A stretch of DNA of 64,000 bases from Onchocerca lupi (lineage: Eukaryota > Nematoda > Chromadorea > Rhabditida > Onchocercidae): positions 107,841 through 171,840 of the forward strand of contig JAOVVO010000092.1 of NCBI GenBank assembly GCA_028564675.1, written 5' to 3'. The notes beneath the pieces are model-generated. The model worked only from the letters and a program-made list of their open reading frames with translations, had not been told where the DNA came from and made no database searches. This document shows positions 12,130 to 24,095 of this stretch, piece after piece; within the stretch, counting starts at the first letter, position 1, and every line of letters begins with the position of its first letter. The translations under genes were made by a program, and so were the position numbers.

Positions 12130-13482
12130 CTATCCACAATACTTTTTTCTTCTAGCTAATTTTTTCTTAGTTTTTTCTCGAGAATGAGTGTCGAGAAGAC
12201 ACAGAAATGTAGTGGATTTCTTCGAGTCTACTAATATTAATTGATGCAAATCTGGAAAGGTATTGAATGCATTTCAGTATTTCTCTACTTCATAATTAAA
12301 TTTTCTTACTGTAGGTTCATTTCAAAATAGCAATTCACTTTTTTTATTCTCCTCAGAAATGAATACAGACCGAATGCTACAGAATACATGAATTGTATTA
12401 GAAATTTAAATTTTCAAGAATTTTCATAATGTTCGTGCAAATAATTTTTTTTTTTTTGATAATGCCCATAATGTTCATGCAGTTTTGTTTGTGAATAAAA
12501 AAATGTTATTAATATCATGGATAAATATTTCACGATAATATCTCTTCTAAAAGGAACACAGCAAGATGTTAAGCCACAGTTTAAAAAAAAAAAGAACTAA
12601 TGAGTGGTGAAGGATTTATATTTCAGAACAGAAAAGATTCATTTGAATGGAACAGAATATGGTCAAATAATTTAACATTTGATACTTTGTTAGTATCATC
12701 AATTTTAAGACATTAATGATAATGAGAATTGTGAAAGTGTTATCATTTTCGTTTTTCCATTTTAATAATAGTTTTTAACATTCATTCGAAAGCAAAATGA
12801 AGTTGAGAATGAATTTTAAAAATTTTTTAAGTTCAGTTAACAAAACAGTGATTCATCGTACCTCAATAAATGTATATGTATATGTCAAATCGAATTGATA
12901 CCAAATATATCTAATCTTAATGGCAAGATTAGATTTTCGAGAAAGGAATATTTGCTATTGATGACGTAATAGATCTAAACAACCATTTCCCTGTCTTAAA
13001 ATATTCCCAATACTCAAATAATTCTCTAGTGATTGAAACAAAATAAACTTAAATTTTCTACACTAGGATATTATATGTTGCTATTGAGAGCGAAAATAAC
13101 TTTCCTCTCATTTACCCAAAACATGCAAAAGAGAGGTTATTTCAATCGAAAGCAAATTTTTTCATTCATAAAAGCCTGTCGATATTATTTTTCATTATAA
13201 TATAATAATGAATACAGTATGATCTCTGAGAGTTCCGGAAATAGTCACTCGATTGATTGTATTCGTATTAAAAACAGGAGTAAAAAATAATTGAAAAATC
13301 GCAACAATTGCTCAGCAAAGAGCATAAATAAGTGTGCAGAGTAAGGTTAAAAACAGGAAGCCAGCATGGAACAAAACTGACGCACACGTCCATCATAAAA
13401 CGGATATTTAACCCGGCAAACAAATACGGATAAGCCGATTTCCGATCGCAATGTTTTATTCTGAGAATAAAAATGTTTTCGT

Positions 13483-13513
<31 letters not shown>

Positions 13514-15175
13514 GGCGAAAATTGATATTTCAAGGTGCGTAGTGTAGATGAATCCGCCTATTTTCACGGCGATTTTAATTTGTTTTTTCTTGCTATAGCG
13601 GTAACTTCTTTTCTACGTCATCATCCAATTTGCACATTATCATTATTTTCCACTAACAATATCATTGATAACTCTTATCAGTGAGATCAGCTAATCCGAT
13701 AAGAGAAAAAGGTCCAATGAATTTTTCATTTAGAGATGAAACAAATCATTTTTCCGATTTTATTTGGTAATTAATTCCAATTAAACGCCATAATAAAAGG
13801 CAAAAAAAAACATCCAGGATACATGATGATTCAGATGCTTACAATAGTAGTGAAGGCATGATTGGCCTTCAGCTTGGTACTCGTACATTCCAATTATTTC
13901 CAGTCCTTTTATCAATACTAAATCCTAGTTTTGTTAAAATATCGATTATCTCATCAGGTAATGCAGATATATCTTCAAACTTGTTTACATTTTGATAAAC
14001 AAAATGACTTTGATATCAGCCTTACATAGACTGCCCATAAATACAACAACTGAGGCCTTTCCATCCATAAATCGAAATTCATTTGTGCAAAATACCACAG
14101 CTTAGAACATTTCATGATGATAAAAGTAATGCATGAAATAAAAGGAACTGTTGTGGATTGAACATTTTATTCTTGTGAGAGTGAATGAAAGATGTGGCTA
14201 AAAGGTAAGAAGTAAGCATGAGGAAGGATGAAGAAAAGGTTAGCTGAAGTAGAAAGCAGACAGAACTACTCGTATGGTGGTGAATGGAAAAAATTTGCAG
14301 AATTCAGCGAAATAATTCAGATGAGATTGAATGAAGCGATTCGTTGAATCAAGAAACAACGTAAGTCTCATTACCGATATCTCAAGCCTTAGCAAAGACT
14401 CAAATGAAATTAAGATCAATTCAGAAGCACTGAACAATGAAACGATGAGTCAGCAGTTTTAATGGATATCATTCTTGTGATTATCAGCACTGATACACCT
14501 GCATCTGCAGAAAAGATGCTAATAGACATCGCAATGCAGTCTTCATATCATTCAGCCTCTTCTTTTTACTTCCATAATCTAATTCAACTGCTTCTCAACT
14601 CTTTCCCAAATATTTTAAAATAATGCTTTGATCATTACAATTCATTACGATTGGAAATTATGCAAATTGAAAGATTAATATTTTCAAGAACATGGAGGTT
14701 GATCAAGGACGAATTTAACAAAACCAAAATTTCGAACGAAAACAAAAGTCCTTGAAAATGAATGAGCGGGAGAAGAATGCATCAAAATATATTTCTGGAT
14801 AATCACCCAATAAATTCTTATTTCTTGAAAAATACCAAATAATTAGTCTGGCAAAAAGAGTTATGATGCAGTCGTTAGATTCTAATTTATATTTTATTTT
14901 CAGAGCACAACCCTCTTTTCAGCATATATTGCAAGAGGAATAACTCGTAGTAAGCGGAAAATGAATGAAATCGCTGAAAAATGCATCAAAACTCGCAAAA
15001 TGACGACTTTAGTTAAATTCAAACTTTTTTACATGACTGAATTTTAATTTAAAGATATATATTTGATATTTCATTCCTCTGATGTATTTAGCTCAGAAGA
15101 CTCCATCACGATTTAAAGAATTTGAAAATGCAAGAATTTGATTGAAACACCGACACTAATTAATGATAGTTCTGA

Positions 15176-15201
15176 AATCTAATGGCTAACACCATTAGAT
15201 T
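15176..15201. repeat. 10-bp perfect inverted repeat, 6-base loop
   Basis: AATCTAATGG at 15176-15185 pairs with 15192-15201. It lies at the left edge of the possible coding relic at 15184-15360. Confidence 0.8.
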
Positions 15202-15360
15202 ACCCGAATGGCCAAGTTCAACAAGCTTTTACAACAAAAGCTACCATACCATATTTCAGCGCAGTGGGCTTGACACGAGTCGATTGGAGTGCAATTTGCA
15301 TACGAATAGAAGAGTTACTACACGCTGAAGATGTTCTGCCTTTCGGTGCAAAATCCTGAA
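15184..15360 (+). pseudogene. Possible coding relic or orphan exon
   Basis: An open plus-strand frame follows a TAA and runs 58 codons to TGA at about 15358. Its composition is protein-like rather than AT noise (for example VGLTRVDWSAICIRIEELL and HAEDVLPFGAKS). An internal TTTCAG before CGCAGTGGG could be an acceptor. No family is recognised and no partner exon was found. It could be a decayed gene, a transposon fragment or one exon of an unannotated gene. Confidence 0.25.
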
Positions 15361-17400
15361 AATTTAAATTTTTGAAGGACTTTCTGTTTATTTTACTAAT
15401 TGCTAATAGAGGAATTAATTGCTGAGGAAAACAGTGATTTCCAAGAGCTTGCATGAAATGCACTATCCATTATCAATATCTGTTATCCTTTAATACGCAA
15501 TATTCCACTTATCGATCTTTCTGAGCAAACTACGGTCATTGCCTTCTATTAGTGAAGCTTTAATAAGCGCCGTCCAAATTTCTGAAAACCATAAAAAGCA
15601 ACTTCATTGCTTCAATAAATTGCATTCTGGAAGGCCGCAATTGTGGTTTACCTTTTTACAAATACTTCTGAAGCACTAAAATGATTATTATGATTGCATT
15701 CAATAACCAAGATGATCATGGAATTGATAATGATTCGAGTGGACAAAAAAGATGAGAGAATTAATTCATTAATGAAATGTTTGCAATCAATTACAATTGA
15801 AATAAATATTTTTTGACTTTTAGTTTGCTTCACTTTTTAGTCAGAAAACATTTCTCGATATTGTCTTTATTAAAACTATGAAAATGTGTAGATATTTTAT
15901 TGAGAAATTAAAATCAATCGATCTTTTAAAACTGAAAATTCATTTTAAGCAATGAAAGTCTATGTCTAGTGTATATTAATCTCATTTGCCTGAAAAATAT
16001 TACAAATTTTTTCTTATACAGATTAGATTATTTTCGTTTTATTTATATTGTAAATATTTCGATTTAATTGCAAACAAGTATTGTAATATCAAATTTTTGT
16101 GTTGCATATTTGATCATCGATAAATGGCTGATAATTCAACACGTATGAAAGTGATTGTAAAATTAAAAATTGTTATCAATATTCATATTTGATCCGAAAT
16201 TACTCAAAATTTATCAATCTGATCACTGATTATCAGCTCATTTTTAATTGATGCACCGAAAAATGCGATAGCATTGTATGTAAAATTTGATGCATCTGTT
16301 TGGCAGAATGATTGGATTCAGTTTAGGCAAGGAATAAATAGCTTGGCCATATTTAAGGCCAATATACCATAAATAATAGTACCAGTTCCAGTATCACTTC
16401 CTGTGTAGTAAAGCTTTGCATGAATGAAGGCAATAGCAAGATGAGATGTGCCCTTAGCTCTTTGGCCGCGTTTAGATACAACCTGCATGGATGGTGACAA
16501 ATGGTTGGCTAGAATAGCGAAATCAAACAGGAAGTAAAGTTATGGCAGTTTTTCATCATGTTTGAGCCCCTACTTGGACTTGAGTAATAGATGCTGAATG
16601 CAAAGATTTGGCCACAGAGTGACAAAGGGTGGATAAAAGATCCTGAAAATATGAAAGCCTTACTTGGAAGGAATTCAAAATTTGGCCTTACATTGTGTAC
16701 ACATTACACGCATGACTGGTCTAGCCTAAGCCTTTTTTACTAGATTTATTGGCCACAGCACATCTCATCATATATGCGCAACAGTCATTTTACCAATATC
16801 ATTTAATTTCTTGTCATTTTATCCACCCTCTTCAAAAAAATTTGAGCTTTTTCAAAAACTTTTCCGGCTGATTTAATTGTTTTAAAAAACCATAAAAAAG
16901 ACATCGTTTTAAAAGTTTTAAAAGATGCTCATCTTATTTTAAATATCTCAAGCAAGCATTGTAAACCGAAGAATTCTAACACTATTATAAATTCAGCCTT
17001 GACTAATTGTTCGTCGATGGAAATATGTATTGCTCATTTCACTGTTGCAGTGAATTGTTCACAGATGTCTCATTTGCTTACTCAAGTCTTACCTTCCTGA
17101 AGTCTTTCCTTCAATTTCTCAACAAAGCTATTGTCAAACAATCTTTTCTTTTGATTTTAAATATTCAACTAATATCTCAGTTGCATAAATATTCGCTTCA
17201 TTCTGAACCTTCTCATTTGATTTTCCAATAAACAAAAAATTCACGTATCATAGTCATTGCTGTGAAGAAATTTTAAAAAAATAAATTTTGTAAATTCGAT
17301 TAACATCGCTAAATTCTTTCAAGGGAACTGTGTAATTTTCATCGTAATATTACTTCTAAATGCTTATCATCGTGTTGTTGCAAGACGACGACAACGGCTA

Positions 17401-20400
17401 ATGATTTTATTTGTTTACTATTTGCAACAACAACTACGAAGACAACAATTAATATTGATAACACTTTTATTACAATTATCGTCTTTGCAACGCAACTTTG
17501 ACGTAGCGGCTCAATGGATTACAGTCACTGGTAAGTTATTCATTGTCAATACTTTTTTGTTTTTACCAGGAGTAATTTTAAATTATATTTAGCTGTAGTT
17601 CATTAGATGACAATTATACTTCGAAGTGAAAACAGAAAAGCAGAATAAAATAACTCCTATTCTTTTCCGTTTACTCGCTGATCGATCGGATTTTCAGTAT
17701 AATTTGAATTGTTGAATTATGTCAAATAAACTTACTGCTACCGAACGTGATAGCATGATTAATAAACTTTGCATCTTATTTATTTTTACCTATTGTTACA
17801 GAATTTTCAATGCGTGTCCCGGGTCGTTGTTCGGTTACTCCTGGTACCAGTAATAACTCAAGAAATTGGCGACGACAGCAATTTGATTGCGGCGGCAGCC
17901 AACTGCTGCCACAGCAACGTCGTTGTATTCCACTTCAGCATTTCCACGACGGAATCGTGGATTGTCCTGACGGAAGCGATGAATGTAAGTTAGTTAATAA
18001 GCTGCTTCTACTATAATAATCTCTTCAATGAGCCAATTTTGACTTCTCCGATAACTAGGAATTACTCGAAATAAGCAAAATATGATCATGCAGATATTTA
18101 TCAAGAAATTTAAAAGATATAACAAATTTCTGGTTCTTTCGAAAAGTGTCAATCTAAAATATTCTAAAGAGTGCAGTGAGGGCCTTCATTAATCTGTTCA
18201 ACAGCTTTCAGCTAAATTATTGAATTTTTTCTATAGGCAGAATTCGTGTATAATTCAATTCAATTCAATTCAATTCAATTCATTTTAATTCATTGCAATC
18301 CTAGCATTCTTTCATGTGTTCTCGCTTTCCAGTTTGTTTTCCTGGTTACGTCAAATGTGGCTCGTACTGCGTGTCATTGCAATATGCAACTCAATGCTTT
18401 ATTAATCCTAGTAAGTATGTTTACTTATTTCATTAGCTAGAATTCTACACATTTTTAAGTCATTAGTTTCATGTTCGTTTCAGAATGCGATAATTCGCCG
18501 ACATCACCACAATTCTGTGATATCATCAGTAAGTAGTTCATAATTTCAAGATTAAAGATTGTAATTATCGAAAAATCTTGTTTGAACTTTGTTCAGCTAT
18601 TAAATCCGAAAAATTTTTCAGTTTTTCTAATTCTTAATCAAATACATGCAAGTAAATTTGTTTGGAAAGAGTGTAATACTTCTCTCAAATATTATTCAGC
18701 GATTATTTTTTGCGTTGTTATTCATTGATGGAACGAACCACGATGCTACTGTATGGAATATTACAGCGTTTAAATCAATGGACTAACGGCTGAATTTGTT
18801 GGAATTCCACTTGTAAAATAGGTTCATGAGATCTTCCAATAGATCTGACTAAATATTTCAGCTGATTTTCCTTTTTCAGAGGAAAAATTATGTTCAGTTG
18901 AGGGAACAGTGCCTTGCAAAGGTTACGGTGAATGTGTTATGAGAAAATGGATTGAAAATGGCCAAACTAATTGCATCGATAAATCCGATCAAGGTCATTT
19001 TCCTGAAACTTCTTATGCCGAATTCATAAAGTAATGAACAAATATGCATATGGGTGATGGACATGAAGACAATCACTTAAAGCCTATATTTATTAAAAAT
19101 TAGCTTGGATTATTATCTAACCTGAGGAAGTTAAATTCAAATTGTTCGATGATAATTAGTTTTCAGATCTTGCTTACATTGCTGTATTTGGTATTAAACG
19201 TGGCAATAATCTATATCCAGATTTACAATTTGCTGCCAATACATCTGATAACACGAATGGTATCCAGAGATTTGTACCATCTTGGTTGCAATCAGTTTCT
19301 CCGTCATCGTCATCTCTTGGCCTGACTGATGATACTAATCGTGGTTCTCTTTCGGCTATGACAAAGGACCGGAGTAATGTAATCACTCAGCCGACAACCA
19401 AACAATTCATATTCCAAATACCAAACAATGATTTGAATCGTCAAGATTTCAAATCTTCAGATTTCGATATTGCGGTAGCTGAATTCAGCAACAAAACGGG
19501 AATTGCCAATGGTTCCTTTCAGGAAAACCATAAGGTGCTGCAAAATTTCCGCAATATGGTTCCAAATAATGGACAGCACTCTTCTAGCACTTTTCGAAAT
19601 TTCACTATATTGGTTGCTGATAATCAAGCAGAACATAATTCTGGTCATAATTCAAATGTAACTGATGTTATGTACCAACTTCATTCGACCACTGTAAAAT
19701 CGGACAAAGCTGATGATTCTGCAATTGAAATACCACAACCATCTTTCATTTACCATCCTGGTGAAAATCCGATGAATCACATTTCGGAAAAATTAGAAAA
19801 TTCAATGACAGCATCAATAAAGGCAGTAAATTCACAGAATTATGAGAAATTAAATGATACTCGGTACAAAGAATTCTTATCATCAGCGAAATCTCCCGAT
19901 GCTATCCCAACTGACAATAGCAGTAACAGACTGAAATATCGTGGTAGCTCAAAGCAAGATAATGCGATTGAACCAAACGGCATTTCGTCATCATCGTCAT
20001 CATTATTTGACCTTTCACAGAATCAACATGGCATCTCTCTTAATCCTTCTGCAAGTAAGCCATCAAATAGTGCCAAAAATGAAATATTATAAAAGGAATC
20101 ACAGCAAATATTCCATTAAAGGAACGAAATATTAATACATCATAGAAGAGTAATCAAATAAACAGTTCATTATGCTATATTATCAATGACCTCATTTATC
20201 AGTCGCAAGCAGATAATTCTGAAGATTATAGGTCATTTGTCCGACAGCATCACGAGTGGCACAACAAACGACTTGTTCAACACCATCATCAGTGCGACGT
20301 CAAAACCATCACCGGATCAAATGGCTTGCGCTCGTTATGAGTATGCAGAAGCAAAACGTCTAGTACCAAAGCCTTCATGCACCTGTCCACCTGGACAAAT

Positions 20401-22942
20401 GCCTAGCGGTGGTAATGGTGAGCATGTCACATGTAAGAGTATGTATTTAGCTTTCGTTCTTTAAGATTAAATTTTAACCGTTTTCGAATTATAAAAATTT
20501 GAAACTTTATTAGTTTCAATTTTCACATATAAGCTAAATGATAGAAAATCTCAGATTCTGATGCACTAATATTTTATCGAGATAACCGATACAAGCCATG
20601 TAGCCATGTCGAGTTCATACACATACTAACATAAAAATATCCCATACTTCCAATTATTGTGATTGCCGAGATAAGAAACTCATCGAAGGAAATGATGGCT
20701 CATAGACAATTTTGTTTTGTTTTTCAGCAACTGTCATATCAACGTTTGGTGTGGATGTGAGTGACATGTGTGGTGGTTTAGAAACCGATCCGAAGGAACG
20801 ATCTCGACTTGCCATTTTAGTGGTTGATTTTTTTTATCTGCTCCTGTTCAGAAGGTTTTGGAATTTTTAAGTTTATCACTGATTACTGAATTATTTAAAG
20901 CCAAAGTTTGCTTTTTATAAATATAAGCATAATAAAAGCGAAAGAGAACATTTATCAAACGCTTTTCAGTTGGCTCGCACTCAACTACCTTATCAGGCTT
21001 GTGTCCGGCGTGATGGTCATCCAGTCTTGGTGCAGCTTGATTGTTCCCAGTGTACTATTCCGGAGTTTGACGAAGCTTTCAAGCGAAATTCTAATGATCA
21101 ATATGTACCCTTACGTATAACGGGTAAATTCTTGATTGTCGGTTAAACAAGTATCAAATGAGTGGATCAATAAACAGCACATGTTACAAACTAACTTCCT
21201 GCAGCAATCTTCGATATATTCATATTCAAACTTACTATTACCTTAAAATTTATTTCCTAGATTTAATTGTAGATTCGTCATATTTCATAGAATAATCTAA
21301 CAACTGTCCAAGGTAATGCTTCTCAGGTTTTGTTCATGATGAGATTTGCAGCTTCAGAATGACAATTCCGGAATGTTTGGTAAATTGCAATGAAGTATTC
21401 TAGATCATGATGAAATGCCATATGACATTTGCAGAGCTTTCTCTTGGTGCTTGCTTGACATCAGCGCTGAACGATTGCGATCCAGAACATGCCGATTGTT
21501 TAGTTGATGGTCCTCGATATGAATGTCGTTGTCACGAAGGCTGGAATGATACTTCCAAAGAATTTGGACAAACAGAAGGAAGACGATGTGAACAACTGAT
21601 TCTGTTTGCTACCGGGTGAATCCCATCTCTTTTTTTTCTGCCTATTATTTCTTAAAATTAAATATTGATTAATTCGATTTCCTAAATTATTGATTGCAGA
21701 TGTATTCTGTTTCTTGGTTACTGTTTATTGTGGTGGTTTCTTTTACTCGGTATCATCCTCTTTTTGATATTACCATTGCTATGTTGGTTGGGCTACAAAT
21801 TGTATAAATGGTGTCAGAAGCGAAGACGACGAAATGTAGTAGAAGAACAGGTAAGGTGCTAAATTGCTTTCTCTATAATTCTTTTTCTTTTAACTATTTT
21901 TTGTTCTAATTTTTCCATTTTTTTATAGGGTCATTTGGTCACTTCGAAAATTAGTTCCCATAAGAATACCAATCCTAACTTGCCGACCGCCGAATCATTC
22001 AATATGAATAATAATCCCAGCTTCTTTGGCTCAACTAATGCAGCAGATGGTAAAAAAGCAGTGTCAACAATTAATACCAAAAATATTTCCAACTATATCT
22101 CTAGTGGCAATCAAAATATTCCCGATGTAACTGAGAAAATTCTCGTCAAGCAAAAAAGCATGAAATCGCTAGATTTGTTGCATAAAAACGATGAAGTCAA
22201 GAGTGATGGAAATTGTCAGCCGAATATACAATCCGAATCATTTGAACAAATCTTTGATGGATCGAAATGTTAGTTATTCACCGATCGATTCAATTACCTT
22301 TGATGATGTTCATCTCTTTTAAACATCAATTTTCGGCAACTAATCTAATTAGGAAAGATAGTTGGTTAATATGAGAGAGTAATACTTATGTATAACAGCA
22401 AAATTCGAAGGAATCATCCATTCATTTCCGAGATAATTCGATCGATTCCCACGCGGTCATTTTAAAGCTAATTCACTAGAAAAAGAATACTTCACTCCTT
22501 GAAATACTACACCAGAAATATCAGAAACGAATATTTTTCGATGCTTGCTTTTCAGTTAAATTTTTGAGCTAAAATTCGGAAAGATTCCAATAAATGAAAT
22601 ATTTCAAAACATGATCTTGTATTTCTTCGATATCTTCTAGAAGAATTTTAGATGATGTCATTTTTCTTTGCAGCTGAAAGAAAGAAAAATGAGCAACAGG
22701 TAATGAAAACACCTGTCAATCATCTCCTTAGCACTGATTCATCCATATCACCACAAAAGAAAACCACGTCGGAAACACAAACAGAATCTAGTGAAGTATC
22801 ATCAGAATCTCAGAAAAATACAAATATGATGGTATCTATACCACAGGAAAACATCGAGATGTTGATAAAGGATGGGAAAATAGTGAAAAGTTTGGAAAAT
22901 ATCGAGATTGCGGATCCGAAAGTGATGGTAAAGCAGAACTGA
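17401..22942 (+). CDS. Type I membrane protein with LDLa and EGF-like modules
   Basis: Probable cell-surface or matrix-attachment receptor; ligand unknown. Thirteen exons: 17401-17530, 17802-17984, 18333-18410, 18484-18528, 18880-18993, 19167-20054, 20232-20438, 20728-20819, 20970-21123, 21435-21615, 21700-21850, 21929-22268, 22674-22942; 943 residues. The N-terminus has a basic then Leu-rich signal-like segment. An LDL-receptor class A repeat follows (calcium cage DCPDGSDE, residues about 65-107), then Cys-rich segments, then a 296-residue Ser/Asn/Thr-rich region in one large exon. A six-Cys EGF module (CLTSALNDC to RRC) sits just before a roughly 30-residue transmembrane helix at about 692-722, followed by a basic stop-transfer KRRRR and a 210-residue disordered tail. 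Donor 20820 (GTGGTT) is weak and 20232 uses a TATAG acceptor, so those two joins are the least certain. The start at 17401 is chosen as the first in-frame ATG. Confidence 0.82.
18252..18291. repeat. (AATTC)8 pentanucleotide microsatellite
   Basis: Eight uninterrupted AATTC units in the second intron of the LDLa/EGF gene, about 40 bases before the next exon. Likely polymorphic in copy number. Confidence 0.95.
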
Positions 22943-23230
22943 ATGCAGAAATTTCAATTTACTAATTTGTACTAAGTGTATTACCAATGTGAAAATTGAC
23001 CGTCGTTAGTAACTCATGAATTACCACGGTACTAAGGTATCAAAAGGGCAAATGAATAACTATTCCTTGTCTTTGCAGTGAATTAATAAATTGCAGAACG
23101 TCAGTCGGTCATTATCGGAAACATCACTACGTACAATGTGGGAATTATTTAAGAAGGGCATGTGGAAACAATCGTCCAGGCCTAGTTGTTAGTTCGTTTA
23201 CTTGGTACAAATAAGTAAACTGAATGAAAA

Positions 23231-23236
23231 AATAAA
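23231..23236 (+). terminator. Probable poly(A) signal AATAAA of the LDLa/EGF gene
   Basis: First AATAAA downstream of the stop at 22942, implying a 3' UTR of about 300 bases. Confidence 0.5.
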
Positions 23237-23400
23237 TCTTTCTGACGTTAAACTATGCATAATTCTTTATCATCTATTTTCACTAATGCCAATCATGTAA
23301 ACCTTAATGTAAAATTACTACTGAAAGACTGAAAATGCTTAAAAATACAGTTTATACTTTTATTAGAAATATTGATCTATCGCTTCCTTTTAAATTCAAT

Positions 23401-23772
23401 CTATATAAATGAAAATGTAAATGTAAATAAAAATGTACCTGCCGCACAACGTTTCAAGTTCTTCACCGATTGATTTGAAATTTTGAAGCAATGTTGCATT
23501 CAAATAGGTGTGCATTTCCATATAGATATACCTACTTTTTTTTTTTACCTGTAATACCTTGACAAGTGAAAGTAAGTGAGATTAATTCCTTGCCACGCCT
23601 ATTTCCTGTATTGTTCATTTTTACACAACGTTTCAAGTTTTTCACCGACTGATTTGAAATTTTTGAGACACGTGTTTAAAAACTTTCGAACTTTTAAGAT
23701 TTTGAACAAACGAACATTTACATTTTTATTTATATAGACTAGCGGGAGCCAGCCAGTATAGACTAGCTTCGC
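23401..23772 (+). mobile_element. TIR-bounded dispersed repeat, copy 1
   Basis: The left end (23401-23423) and right end (23715-23737) are 23-base inverted repeats differing at one position, core TATATAAATAAAAATGTAAATG-like. Inside are two related blocks that each begin acaacgtttcaagtt(c/t)ttcaccga and continue with tgatttgaaatttt. A GC-richer tail follows the right inverted repeat and ends TATAGACTAGCT, also seen in copy 3. No ORF; non-autonomous. Lies between the LDLa/EGF gene and the next gene. Confidence 0.7.
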
Positions 23773-24095
23773 ATGACCGATCTAGCTAATCTATACGGGC
23801 CAATACTTAATAAAATTTTGCTCGAATTTGAATGTTATTGTTCTAGCATAGAGGGATCCGAAGGTTTGCTTCTGTTGTCCTTTTCAAATTTATTTCTTTC
23901 TTCGAAAATGAAAAAAAAAAAAAGATTTTCCTACTGAAACATAAACAACTTTTACAAAATTACCAAAGAAGCACAACTTGAAAAAAGAAATAATCTGACC
24001 AGATTTCTTCTTTCTTTCCAAAAAAAATTCTGTTCATTTCCTTTGGAGCTATCAAATCTTCAACGTCATCCCTGGATCATCTTATCGATGTATTT

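Larger units (their letters stand above)
12130..17400. other. Gene-poor intergenic region
   Basis: Contains the aminoacylase 3' UTR, a 25-base T-run at 13482-13506 and no convincing gene. A 54-codon ATG ORF begins at 14462 and a 60-codon minus-strand ORF lies at 16318-16500 in a locally GC-richer stretch (16300-16640); neither matches a family I know. A plus-strand open stretch at about 15184-15360 looks coding and is listed separately. Confidence 0.55.

Noticed and set aside
16318..16500. 60-codon minus-strand ORF in a GC-richer patch
   Set aside because: No family, no splice partners; may be a repeat fragment, but I cannot support a gene.
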